Assembly: GCA_903933475.1 (NCBI GenBank)
Contig: CAIZKE010000090.1
Span: forward strand, 1-14,600
DNA: 14,600 bases
Origin: an uncultured Alphaproteobacteria bacterium
GTDB lineage: Bacteria; Pseudomonadota; Alphaproteobacteria; Caulobacterales; Caulobacteraceae
Direction of reading: 5' to 3'
Position numbers and translations under genes: made by a program. The notes under the pieces were generated by a model, which saw nothing but the letters and a program-made list of their open reading frames with translations, was not told the origin of the DNA and did no database searches. This document shows, piece by piece, positions 1-6,413 of this stretch (position 1 is its first letter; each line of letters begins with the position of its first letter).

Positions 1-1
1 C

Positions 2-430
2 TTCTGCATCTATTCGGTTCACCATCGGGGAACCGCTGAAAGGCCCGGCCTGGTCCTCGGCCTGGTGCGCGGCGGCTCTGTCCGGGGGGTGGCCTACCGG
101 GTGGCGGCCGAGCGATGGCGCGAGGTCGCCGACTACCTGCGTGAGCGCGAGCAGCCCACCGAGACCTATATCGAAGGCCGGGTCCGGGTCCGGCTGGACG
201 GGGGTCAGGGGGCCAACTGCCTGACCTATCTGTCCGACACTGGACACCCGCAGTGGGCGGGCGACCTCACCGAGGACGAACAGGCAAGACGGATCGCCGG
301 GGCTCGGGGCCTCTCGGGCCCGAATGTCGACTATCTCCGGGACCTTGTTGCGCATCTGCGTGCGGCCGGCGTGCGGGACCTGGGCATGGAGCGGCTCCTG
401 CAGCGGGTCGTCGACCTCGAGACCGGCTAG
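2..430 (+). CDS. ChaC-family gamma-glutamylcyclotransferase, 5'-truncated by window edge
   Basis: The frame is open from base 2 to the TAG at 428-430, giving 142 residues with no start in the window, so this is the C-terminal part of a longer protein. The first visible residues (FCIYSVHHRGTAERPGLVLG, then RGGSVRGVAYRVA) match the core of ChaC-type glutathione-specific gamma-glutamylcyclotransferases. These cytosolic enzymes cleave glutathione to 5-oxoproline and Cys-Gly. The YLREREQ segment lies where the family carries its conserved acidic residues, and Y-I-E-G-R-V-R-V-R fits the next strand. The N-terminal glycine-rich substrate loop would lie upstream of base 1. A GTG at 65 is in frame, but homology clearly continues upstream of it, so it is not the start. 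The stop codon overlaps the stop of the convergent plsC-like gene. The family call is good; substrate preference is inferred from the family. Confidence 0.85.
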   Translation, partial: FCIYSVHHRGTAERPGLVLGLVRGGSVRGVAYRVAAERWREVADYLREREQPTETYIEGRVRVRLDGGQGANCLTYLSDTGHPQWAGDLTEDEQARRIAGARGLSGPNVDYLRDLVAHLRAAGVRDLGMERLLQRVVDLETG

Positions 431-1143
431 AGTCCTTCGGCCAGCAGGCGGTTGCAGGCGGTCTCGATGCTGTCCTCGAGCCGGCGCATGAACTCGCCCC
501 GCTTCAGGCCGGGCGGGATGGGTTCGAGGAACTCGTAGACGATCACCCCCGGACGCCGCAGGAAGCCATGTGCGGGCCAGTGCGTCCCTGCATTGGTGGC
601 CATCGGGTGAACCGTAACGCCGAGCTCGCGGTAGAGGGCGGCGACGCCGGGCTTGTAGTCTGGCTCCGCGCCGGGGGCCTTGCGGGTGCCCTCCGGGAAG
701 ATGACCAGTTGCCGGTCCTCAAGGCGGAACTGTTCCTGCGCCCGCCGGACCATGTCCCTGAGGGCTGTGGCGTGTCCGGCCCGATCCACCACGATCGAGC
801 CGAGCTTGAGCGCGATCCAGCCAAAGATCGGGACGGCCATCAGCTCTTTCTTGAAGACGAAGAGGGACCCCTTCAGGGCGCTGAACTGGACGAAGACGTC
901 GAACATGGTCTGGTGCTTGGGGGCGATCAGGGCGTCCCCGGCGGGAGCGTATTCGCGTCCGCGGATCTCGACCCGGATCCCGCAGATCACGCGGAGGAGC
1001 AGGATCAAGGACAGGCTCCAGAGCCGCAGGGCGGCGAGCATCCAACGACGTGGCGCGACAAGAAGGGGGACCATCGCGATCGCAGAGATCGCGGACCAGA
1101 CGTAAAAGACGGCGCTGAAGACCAGTGAGCGGATCAGGATCAA
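427..1143 (-). CDS. plsC: 1-acyl-sn-glycerol-3-phosphate acyltransferase (PlsC/LPLAT family)
   Basis: This 238-residue protein has the two hallmark motifs of lysophosphatidic acid acyltransferases: HX4D (HQTMFD, H77 to D82) and FPEGTR (149-154). Hydrophobic N-terminal segments (about 5-30 and 40-55) suggest an inner-membrane enzyme. The family transfers an acyl chain to the sn-2 position of lysophosphatidic acid to make phosphatidic acid, the phospholipid precursor. The likely start is TTG at 1143-1141. It overlaps the TGA of the upstream DUF218 gene and has a good ribosome-binding site (TAAGGA, 6 bases away). It is the last gene of the ftsE-ftsX-DUF218-plsC operon and ends tail-to-tail with chaC inside a shared CTAG. 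Alphaproteobacteria often carry several paralogues, so this may be an accessory acyltransferase rather than the main PlsC. Confidence 0.88.
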   Translation of the reverse strand: MILIRSLVFSAVFYVWSAISAIAMVPLLVAPRRWMLAALRLWSLSLILLLRVICGIRVEIRGREYAPAGDALIAPKHQTMFDVFVQFSALKGSLFVFKKELMAVPIFGWIALKLGSIVVDRAGHATALRDMVRRAQEQFRLEDRQLVIFPEGTRKAPGAEPDYKPGVAALYRELGVTVHPMATNAGTHWPAHGFLRRPGVIVYEFLEPIPPGLKRGEFMRRLEDSIETACNRLLAEGL

Positions 1144-1757
1144 TTTGCGTCCTTACGGGTGTCGTCGGCCCGCGGACCGAGGCGGCGGACCGTCTCACGG
1201 CCCAGGACCGTCATGTACTTCGAGTACTCCCAGATCATCAACCGCGCCCCGCTCCGGGTGCGCCACCAGCGTCGGGCCTCGACTACCGGCGTTGCGGCCG
1301 CGTAGGGCTGGAGACTCACCCCCGGAAGGGCGGACTTCAGCTCCAGCATGGCCCTGGGCATGTGATAGTCGGCCGTCACGATGATCAGGCTTCGGAACCG
1401 CATGGCCCGGGCCCATTCGGCGGTTTCCCGGGCATTGCCGAGGGTATTGGCGGCGGTGAATCCCAGGTCCACGCAGCAGTCGTAGAGCCGCTTCGCCGCC
1501 TTGCTGACAAGGCGGATATCCTCCCGGCTCGCCTCGCGGTTGACCCCTGAGACGAGGAGCCGCTTGGCCAGACCGGCCTCGAGGACCGCCATGCCGGTAT
1601 CAAGGCGCGCATTGGAACCCGCCCCGGTCAGGACGACGACCCCTTCTGCGGCCTGTGGCAGGGGGGCCGGGGTCAGGCGGCTGATCCTGTCGGCAAAGGC
1701 CATGAGGCCTGAAACCCAGATGAACCCGATGACCAGGAGCGCGGTGAGGGTTCTCAC
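1140..1757 (-). CDS. YdcF/SanA/ElyC-like DUF218 membrane protein
   Basis: This 205-residue protein has one N-terminal membrane segment (about residues 5-22) followed by a DUF218 domain. Visible family features are the VVVLTGAG strand-loop (40-47), a second strand LLVSG (67-71), TAANTLGNA (101-109) and VTADYHMPRAM (128-138) with H132. DUF218 proteins such as E. coli ElyC and SanA sit in the inner membrane facing the periplasm and are tied to envelope integrity; their biochemical activity is not settled. The start is GTG at 1757, which overlaps the ftsX stop in a GTGA arrangement, and the stop overlaps the TTG of plsC. The position between ftsEX and a phospholipid acyltransferase suggests an envelope-assembly role, which is inference from context. 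Confidence 0.85.
   Translation of the reverse strand: MRTLTALLVIGFIWVSGLMAFADRISRLTPAPLPQAAEGVVVLTGAGSNARLDTGMAVLEAGLAKRLLVSGVNREASREDIRLVSKAAKRLYDCCVDLGFTAANTLGNARETAEWARAMRFRSLIIVTADYHMPRAMLELKSALPGVSLQPYAAATPVVEARRWWRTRSGARLMIWEYSKYMTVLGRETVRRLGPRADDTRKDAN
1150..1155 (-). promoter_or_regulatory. Ribosome-binding site supporting the TTG start of plsC
   Basis: On the minus strand TAAGGA lies 6 bases before the TTG at 1143-1141. It supports an unusual TTG start that overlaps the stop codon of the preceding gene. Confidence 0.6.
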
Positions 1758-2593
1758 GGCTCCATATCCCGGGTCCGCCTGACGGCGGTGACAAGGGCGA
1801 GGGTGCCGGCGACGAGGGCGCAGAGGGCGGTCGCCGCGGCGAGGATAACCACCGGCTGCGCGAGGGCTGCGGCATTCGCGCCGGGGGTCCCCAGTCCGGA
1901 CGCCAGGCCCAGGGCGGCGGCGATCACCCCCCCCGCGAGGGTGCCCAGGCCAAGTTCAGGGAGGCAGGAGAGGATGAGGCTCCGGACGCAATCGCCCGGC
2001 GTCTCCCCGAGGCGCAGGCGCGTGCGAAGGGCCTGTTGGCGGCGTTCGGCCTCCCGGCCTGTGGAGAGGCTTCCCGCGGCCGCCAGTCCCGCCAGGCAGG
2101 CGGCCAGTCCGCCGAGCAGGGGCGCAGCGGCCTGCCTGCGCAGGTCGAGGGCGGTCCTGCGCCAGCCCTGGTGGTCATCGACGATGGCGCCGATTCCCGC
2201 GGCGTTCAGCGCATCCGCAAGCCCTTGCCGTCGGGCGGGCGCGCGTCCGTCAAGGTCGACTGCGATCAGCCGCGGCAGGACGGCAAGGTCGGGCCCGCGG
2301 GCACCCGCTGTCCAGGGTGCGAGCAGTTCGGCGACGCGGCTCCGACCCAGCACCCGCACTTCCGCCACCCCCCGGGTTCCGGCGAGGATCTCGGCAGCCC
2401 GGGTGACCTCGGCGTCGGAGGTTCCGGCAGGCCCCGGCCGGATCGCGACTGTCATCTCGCCGGCGAGTCGCGTGCGCCAACCTCCGGTACGCTCAAGAAC
2501 GGTCGCGCCGCCAAGGGCGCACAGGCCCGCAAGCGCCGTCAGCGCCGCCGTGATCAGGAAGGTGGCGAAACCCCGCGGCAGTCGAAGCCTCAT
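1754..2593 (-). CDS. ftsX: Cell division protein FtsX
   Basis: This 279-residue protein has the FtsX layout: membrane segment 1 at about 11-33; an extracytoplasmic domain at about 40-150 with the LPRLIAVDLD stretch (106-115); then membrane segments at about 155-175, 207-233 and 245-271. The cytoplasmic loop LRLGETPGDCV (193-203) corresponds to the LGA-type FtsX coupling motif that contacts FtsE. FtsX is the membrane partner of FtsE; the pair regulates septal peptidoglycan hydrolysis and the divisome. The ATG at 2593 overlaps the ftsE stop (ATGA), so translation is probably coupled. The reading frame stays open upstream to 2824, but that part is antisense to nothing and lies inside ftsE, so the ATG at 2593 is preferred. 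The family call relies on topology, motif and the FtsE neighbour. Confidence 0.9.
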   Translation of the reverse strand: MRLRLPRGFATFLITAALTALAGLCALGGATVLERTGGWRTRLAGEMTVAIRPGPAGTSDAEVTRAAEILAGTRGVAEVRVLGRSRVAELLAPWTAGARGPDLAVLPRLIAVDLDGRAPARRQGLADALNAAGIGAIVDDHQGWRRTALDLRRQAAAPLLGGLAACLAGLAAAGSLSTGREAERRQQALRTRLRLGETPGDCVRSLILSCLPELGLGTLAGGVIAAALGLASGLGTPGANAAALAQPVVILAAATALCALVAGTLALVTAVRRTRDMEP

Positions 2594-3285
2594 GGCCGCG
2601 CCTCCGGTTGGGGACGTCCCCGGATCAGTTCGAGCTTCTGGGGCGCTGGCGCGAGGTCGGGATTTCGGCTCGCCATCACCAACGTCACGCCCTGGCGGTT
2701 GAGCTGGAGCAGTAGCCTCAGTACCCGGGCGGCGGCTTCCGGCCCCATCCAGCCGACGGGCTCGTCCGCAAGGATGATCTCGGGCCGTCCGGCGACAGCG
2801 CGGGCGACGGCCAGCCTCTGGCATTCGTCGTGGTTGAGGTCACCTGGCCGGGCCGCAGCCTTCCCCGCCAGTCCCATCCAGGTCAGGAGCTCGCCCACGT
2901 CGCGGCGCAGGACCTCTGGCCGGACGCCTGCGATGCGCATGGGCAGGGCGGCGTTCTCCGCTACGGTCATGTCGTCGATAAGACTTAGGTCCTGGAAGAC
3001 CAGTCCCAGGCGTCGGCGAAGGCGGGCTCTGCCCTGTCGCGACGCGCCCCAGGGATCCAGCCCGAACAGCTGCACTTTTCCGGCGCCAGGCCGAAGGGCG
3101 AGGCCAGCCATGGCCATGAGCAGAGTCTTTCCTGCGCCCGCCTCGCCGTGCACAAGCACGAACCCGCCTTCAGGGACTTCGAGGTCCACGCCTTCCAGCC
3201 CATCGGTTCCCGCGCGCCGTGGGGCGGACAGCCCGGTCAGCCGCAGGGCGTTTGGCGGGGATGGCGGAGGCGCGGGGTCAGACAA
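2590..3285 (-). CDS. ftsE: FtsE-like cell division ABC ATPase with degenerate catalytic motifs
   Basis: This 231-residue ABC ATPase has an intact Walker A (GEAGAGKT, 47-54), a Q-loop glutamine (Q98 in VFQDLSLIDDMTVAENAALP) and Walker B (IILADEP, 170-176). It is followed by ftsX with a 4-base overlap, so FtsE is the natural call. Three other motifs are abnormal. The ABC signature, LSGGEQQR in typical FtsE, reads LNHDECQR (150-157). The D-loop, usually TGNLD after ADEP, reads VGWMGP. The H-loop ATHD reads ASRN, with Arg at 207 in place of His. ATP binding looks possible, but normal dimer-dependent hydrolysis is doubtful. The start appears to be TTG at 3285: no in-frame ATG or GTG lies between it and the upstream stop at 3325-3327, and there is no clear Shine-Dalgarno. 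The real start is therefore uncertain, and a later start would still keep Walker A. Confidence 0.85.
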   Translation of the reverse strand: MSDPAPPPSPPNALRLTGLSAPRRAGTDGLEGVDLEVPEGGFVLVHGEAGAGKTLLMAMAGLALRPGAGKVQLFGLDPWGASRQGRARLRRRLGLVFQDLSLIDDMTVAENAALPMRIAGVRPEVLRRDVGELLTWMGLAGKAAARPGDLNHDECQRLAVARAVAGRPEIILADEPVGWMGPEAAARVLRLLLQLNRQGVTLVMASRNPDLAPAPQKLELIRGRPQPEARP

Positions 3286-3321
3286 GGCATTGCCGCTGGG
3301 CTGGGGAAGATGACAAAGGTA

Positions 3322-3351
3322 AGTCTAGCACAGACCCTTCCCTGTCGTGCA
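3322..3351 (-). promoter_or_regulatory. Putative housekeeping promoter of the ftsE operon
   Basis: On the minus strand GCTAGACT (3329-3322) matches 6 of 8 positions of the Caulobacter housekeeping -10 consensus GCTANAWC. TGCACGA (3351-3345), 15 bases upstream, matches 4 of 7 positions of TTGACGS. Transcription would start near 3315, about 30 bases before the proposed TTG start of ftsE. This is inferred by eye only; spacing and -35 match are imperfect. Confidence 0.4.
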
Positions 3352-3435
3352 TCCCGAGCATCCGAGGGTCTTCGCATCGCACTCGGATCGGTCGCTGTGA
3401 TCTGTTAACCTTGAAGGCGTAATTCCGAAGCAAGA

Positions 3436-3449
3436 GCCCCCTAGGGGGC
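3436..3449. repeat. Perfect 14-bp palindrome upstream of the zinc-ribbon gene
   Basis: GCCCCCTAGGGGGC is a perfect dyad 28 bases before the ATG at 3478, in the 192-base divergent gap between ftsE and the zinc-ribbon gene. It could be an operator or a hairpin in the 5' untranslated region. It has no T-run on either side, so it does not look like a canonical intrinsic terminator. The rest of this gap holds the putative ftsE promoter and a single GTTAACC motif (3404-3410). Confidence 0.5.
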
Positions 3450-3477
3450 GTAAGACGATGGTCTGGCGCCGCAAACC

Positions 3478-4365
3478 ATGATCCTGACCTGCCCGAGATG
3501 CTCTGCACGGTACGCTGTCGGTTCCGCCAAGATTCCTACCGGCGGACGGACGGTCCGCTGCGTCGCTTGCGGCCACAAGTGGACGGCCCGCCGCGGGGAT
3601 GGCGAGCCCGAGCCCTGGGAAGAGGCACCCCCGCCGCTGGCGGCCCCCAAGAACCCGGAAGCGCCCCCTATCCTCATTCCTGAACCGGAGCCGTCGCCGC
3701 CTGACGCCTTCGAGGACCTGGAGCCCATGATCCCGCCCCCGGTTTCTGGCCGCAAGGGCAAGGGTAAGGGTAAGGGTAAGTCGGGTCTGTCGTCCGGGCT
3801 GGTCTGGGCGGGCCTGGCGGCGGTGCTGGCCCTGATCGCCGTCGGCGTCGCCCTGTTCCGCAACCCTATTGTCCGACTGTGGCCCAAGACCGCAGCCCTC
3901 TACGCCGCCGCCGGGGTCTCGGTGAATGGCGTCGGCCTGGTGATTGAACAGATACGCGTCTCCCCCGCCGTACAGAACGGCCAGGCCATGCTGGGCGTCT
4001 CTGCCCGGATTCGGAACGAACGTGACAAGCCGACGCCGGCGGCACCGCTCCGGATCACCCTGCTCGACGCCCAGGGCGCGATCCTCTCGACCCTGGTCGC
4101 GAAGCCGGTCGATACCCTTCCGCCCCTTCAGTCCCGCTACTTCCAGGTCCTGGTCCGGAACCCGCCTCCCGGCGTGGCCAGTGTCGCCCTGACCTTTGTC
4201 TCGCACCCGCCCACGACCGACAAGGCGACGGGTGCCGCCCATGCGCCGGGCCCTGCCCCTGCGTCCAGCCCCGCCCCTGGCCCTGCGCCCGCCGGTGCGG
4301 CCCCTCCTTCTGCTCGTCCTGCCGAATCGCCTGCGCCGGCAAAGGCGCCTCCCACCCATGATTGA
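3478..4365 (+). CDS. Zinc-ribbon (MJ0042-type) membrane protein with DUF3426 domain
   Basis: This 295-residue protein opens with a zinc ribbon: C5-P-R-C8 and C28-V-A-C31, in the TCPRCSARYAV ... RTVRCVACGHKW context typical of MJ0042 zinc-finger domains. A proline-rich acidic linker (about 42-90) and a Lys-Gly repeat (93-101) lead to one membrane segment (about 107-127). A DUF3426-type domain follows (about 130-245, including NRYxx-like VNGVGLVIEQIRVSP and LQSRYFQVLVRNPP), then an Ala/Pro-rich tail (about 250-295). The topology suggests the zinc ribbon is cytoplasmic and DUF3426 is in the periplasm. The function is unknown. The start ATG at 3478 gives the zinc ribbon immediately, but no strong Shine-Dalgarno is visible. 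The gene overlaps the next one (hpt-like) by 8 bases, so they are probably co-transcribed. Confidence 0.88.
   Translation: MILTCPRCSARYAVGSAKIPTGGRTVRCVACGHKWTARRGDGEPEPWEEAPPPLAAPKNPEAPPILIPEPEPSPPDAFEDLEPMIPPPVSGRKGKGKGKGKSGLSSGLVWAGLAAVLALIAVGVALFRNPIVRLWPKTAALYAAAGVSVNGVGLVIEQIRVSPAVQNGQAMLGVSARIRNERDKPTPAAPLRITLLDAQGAILSTLVAKPVDTLPPLQSRYFQVLVRNPPPGVASVALTFVSHPPTTDKATGAAHAPGPAPASSPAPGPAPAGAAPPSARPAESPAPAKAPPTHD
3754..3780 (+). repeat. AAGGGY hexanucleotide repeat encoding (Lys-Gly)4-Lys
   Basis: Four tandem AAGGGC/T units plus a final AAG lie in frame inside the zinc-ribbon gene and encode K93 to K101 as alternating Lys-Gly. They sit just before the membrane segment on the presumed cytoplasmic side. 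Gain or loss of a unit would keep the frame, so length variation between strains is possible. Confidence 0.85.
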
Positions 4366-4894
4366 GCCGGCGACGCCGGAACCCCTCCTCACGGAGCCCG
4401 AAATCGCCGCCGCGGTCCGGGACCTTGCGGCCCGGCTTACGCCCCGCCTCGCGCCGGACGCCATCGCCGTATGCCTGCTGACCGGAGGTATCTGGTTTGC
4501 CTCGGACCTGACCCGGGCCCTCGCCAACCTGGGCCGGCCCTTGAGCTTCGACGCCATCTGGATGTCCTCCTACGGCGACGGGACCCAGAGCTCCGGCACC
4601 GGGGCGGTCGTTGCCGGCCTGCAGCGTCCCCTCGCCGGGCATCAGGTGCTGATCCTTGACGATGTCCTGGAGACCGGAGCCTCCTTGGAGGCCGCAAGGG
4701 CGCTGGTCCTGGAGGCGGGAGCCTCTGAGGTCCTGACGGTTGTCTTCGCCATGAAGCCGTCGTCGCGGCCAGGCCGCCGTCCGCCGGATGCCTTCGCCTG
4801 GGAGGCACCGGACAGGTTTCTCGTCGGGTACGGCATGGATGCGGCGGGCGCCTACCGGACCCTGCCCTGGATCGGTGCCCTGCCGGAGGCTTAG
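4358..4894 (+). CDS. hpt: Purine phosphoribosyltransferase, hypoxanthine phosphoribosyltransferase-like
   Basis: This 178-residue protein is the usual length for bacterial hypoxanthine phosphoribosyltransferase. The PRPP-binding motif is VLILDDVLETGASL (97-110) with its adjacent acidic pair D101-D102. Also visible are the LLTGGIWFASDL loop (40-51), the flexible-loop region SYGDGTQSSG (71-80), K133 in the purine-binding segment, and the C-terminal FLVGYGMDAAGAYRTLPWIG (154-173), all as in the family. The reaction is base plus PRPP to nucleotide, for purine salvage in the cytoplasm. The ATG at 4358 overlaps the end of the zinc-ribbon gene by 8 bases. The frame stays open back to 4196, but that extension only reads the Ala/Pro tail out of frame. 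The stop overlaps that of lysA. Hypoxanthine versus guanine preference cannot be told from sequence. Confidence 0.88.
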   Translation: MIEPATPEPLLTEPEIAAAVRDLAARLTPRLAPDAIAVCLLTGGIWFASDLTRALANLGRPLSFDAIWMSSYGDGTQSSGTGAVVAGLQRPLAGHQVLILDDVLETGASLEAARALVLEAGASEVLTVVFAMKPSSRPGRRPPDAFAWEAPDRFLVGYGMDAAGAYRTLPWIGALPEA

Positions 4895-6177
4895 TCCAGC
4901 CAGGGCGGCATGGCTTCGCGCGACAACATGTCCTCATAGGTGGGACGGGGCCGCACCAAGGCCCAGTTCGAACCCCGGACAAGGACCTCGGGAACCAGGA
5001 GCCGGCTATTGTACTCGCTGGCCATCGACGCGCCGTAGGCACCCGCGCTCATGAAGGCCACCAGGTCCCCGGCCTCGAGCGGAGGCAGGTTACGGTCGCG
5101 GGTGAAGGTATCGCTCGTCTCGCAGACCGGGCCGACCACGTCGAAGGCGGACAGGGCCCCAGTCCGGGGGTGGACCGGGCGAAGGTCGTGATAGGCGTCG
5201 TACATGGCCGGCCGGATCAGGTCGTTCATGGCGGCGTCCAGAACCACGAAGCGGCGGCCTTCGGGTCTTTCGTGGATGTGCAGCACCTGGGCCAGGAGGA
5301 CGCCGGCATTGGCGGCGATAAGCCGGCCAGGCTCGAAGGCGAGGCCGATCCCGAGTCCATCCGTGACCCGGGCGATCATGGCCGCGTAGTCGGCTGGTGA
5401 CGGCGGCTCCGGCTGGTTGAAATAAGGAACGCCCAGCCCGCCCCCCAGGTCGAGTCGATGGACCGCAAGGCCTCGGGCGCGCAGGCGCTCCACCAGTTCC
5501 CGCATGCGTCGGAAGGCGGCCTCCATGGGTGCCAGGGCGCTGATCTGGCTGCCGATGTGGCAGGTCAGCCCCACCGGCTCCAGCCAGGGATCGGAACCAG
5601 CCTCGGCGTACAGGCGCTCAGCCTCGGAGAAGGAGACCCCGAACTTGTCTTCGGCGCCGCCGGTGGAGATCTTGGCGTGTCCTCCTGCTGCGACGTCCGG
5701 ATTGACCCGGAAGGCGATCCTGGCCGGACGGCCGACCCGTTGTGCCACCTGGGAGACCAGCCGCATCTCGGGCTCGGACTCCACGTTGATCTCTGAGATT
5801 CCGGCCTCGAGGGCGAAGGCGATCTCGCCAGCCTGCTTGCCGACGCCGGAGAAGACGATCCTGCTGGCCGGAACGCCGGCTGCAAGGGCGCGTCGGATCT
5901 CGCCCTCCGAAACGGTGTCTGCGCCGGCACCGAGCCGGGCGAGGGTGGCCAGGACCGACAGGTTGGGGTTGGCCTTGACGGCGTAGGCGATCAGGACTGG
6001 CCCGCCCGCTTCGCCCTTGAGTCCTGCCCGGGCCATGGCCTCGGCGAGGACGAGGAAGTGCCGCTCCAGGGTCGCGGAGGAGTAGATATAGACCGGCGTG
6101 CCCACCGCTTCTGCAATCCGCGACAGCGGAACGTCCTCGCAGTGGAGTTCACCCTCCCGGAACTCAAAATGGTTCAT
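4891..6177 (-). CDS. lysA: Diaminopimelate decarboxylase
   Basis: This 428-residue PLP enzyme matches LysA in length and motifs: the PLP lysine K68 in IAYAVKANPN, HIGSQI (207-212), the glycine-rich LDLGGGLGVPY (242-252), EPGR (282-285) and the catalytic-cysteine segment VCETSDTF (351-358). It decarboxylates meso-diaminopimelate to L-lysine, the last step of bacterial lysine synthesis, in the cytoplasm. The ATG at 6177 overlaps the stop of the lipoprotein gene as ATGA, so it is translationally coupled as the third gene of argH-lptM-lysA. Its TAA stop overlaps the TAG of the convergent hpt gene by 4 bases. Nothing unusual is seen in the enzyme itself. Confidence 0.96.
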   Translation of the reverse strand: MNHFEFREGELHCEDVPLSRIAEAVGTPVYIYSSATLERHFLVLAEAMARAGLKGEAGGPVLIAYAVKANPNLSVLATLARLGAGADTVSEGEIRRALAAGVPASRIVFSGVGKQAGEIAFALEAGISEINVESEPEMRLVSQVAQRVGRPARIAFRVNPDVAAGGHAKISTGGAEDKFGVSFSEAERLYAEAGSDPWLEPVGLTCHIGSQISALAPMEAAFRRMRELVERLRARGLAVHRLDLGGGLGVPYFNQPEPPSPADYAAMIARVTDGLGIGLAFEPGRLIAANAGVLLAQVLHIHERPEGRRFVVLDAAMNDLIRPAMYDAYHDLRPVHPRTGALSAFDVVGPVCETSDTFTRDRNLPPLEAGDLVAFMSAGAYGASMASEYNSRLLVPEVLVRGSNWALVRPRPTYEDMLSREAMPPWLD

Positions 6178-6413
6178 TTCGGTGAGGCTTCCGCCGCCTT
6201 GGGAGGCGGTACGGTCAGGGGCGGCAGAGGTTCGGCGTTGCGGTCGCGCGGGTCGGTGGTCCGGAGGACCTGACCTGGCTCGGCACCGGCGTCGATGTCC
6301 CGCACTTCGCCCGGGCGGGGTTCGGGGCGCTCGAGTCGGCCCAGCTTGCCGCAGGCCGATACGGCGGGCAGGGCCAGGATCAGTCCGACGAGGGCCAGTC
6401 GCGCGAGCCTCAT
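6174..6413 (-). CDS. lptM: Small LptM-like (YifL-type) lipoprotein
   Basis: This 79-residue protein has a type II signal peptide: MRLARLALVGLILALP followed by the lipobox V-S-A-C with lipidated C21. The sequence CGKLGRLERP straight after the cysteine resembles the C-G-x-x-G-x-L-x-x-P start of LptM/YifL lipoproteins. In E. coli LptM is an outer-membrane lipoprotein that helps mature the LptD translocon, and genes of this family often sit beside lysA or dapF, as here. The rest is proline-rich and low in complexity. The ATG at 6413 overlaps the argH stop (ATGA), and the stop overlaps the lysA start in the same way. The frame is open upstream to 6545, but the signal peptide fixes the start. The LptM role is inferred from the short N-terminal motif and gene position. 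Confidence 0.75.
   Translation of the reverse strand: MRLARLALVGLILALPAVSACGKLGRLERPEPRPGEVRDIDAGAEPGQVLRTTDPRDRNAEPLPPLTVPPPKAAEASPK

Noticed and set aside
2036..3313. A 425-codon plus-strand frame antisense to ftsX and ftsE
   Set aside because: The composition is Arg/Ser/Pro-rich without domains, and the opposite strand encodes recognisable FtsX and FtsE.
3404..3410. GTTAACC as a possible CtrA-binding half-site near the ftsE promoter
   Set aside because: The full TTAA-N7-TTAA pattern is absent (the second half reads GGCG), so a single half-site is not enough.
3325..4557. A 410-codon minus-strand frame antisense to the zinc-ribbon and hpt genes
   Set aside because: It reads as Arg/Gly-rich shadow sequence; the plus strand has CxxC pairs, a membrane segment and a PRPP motif.
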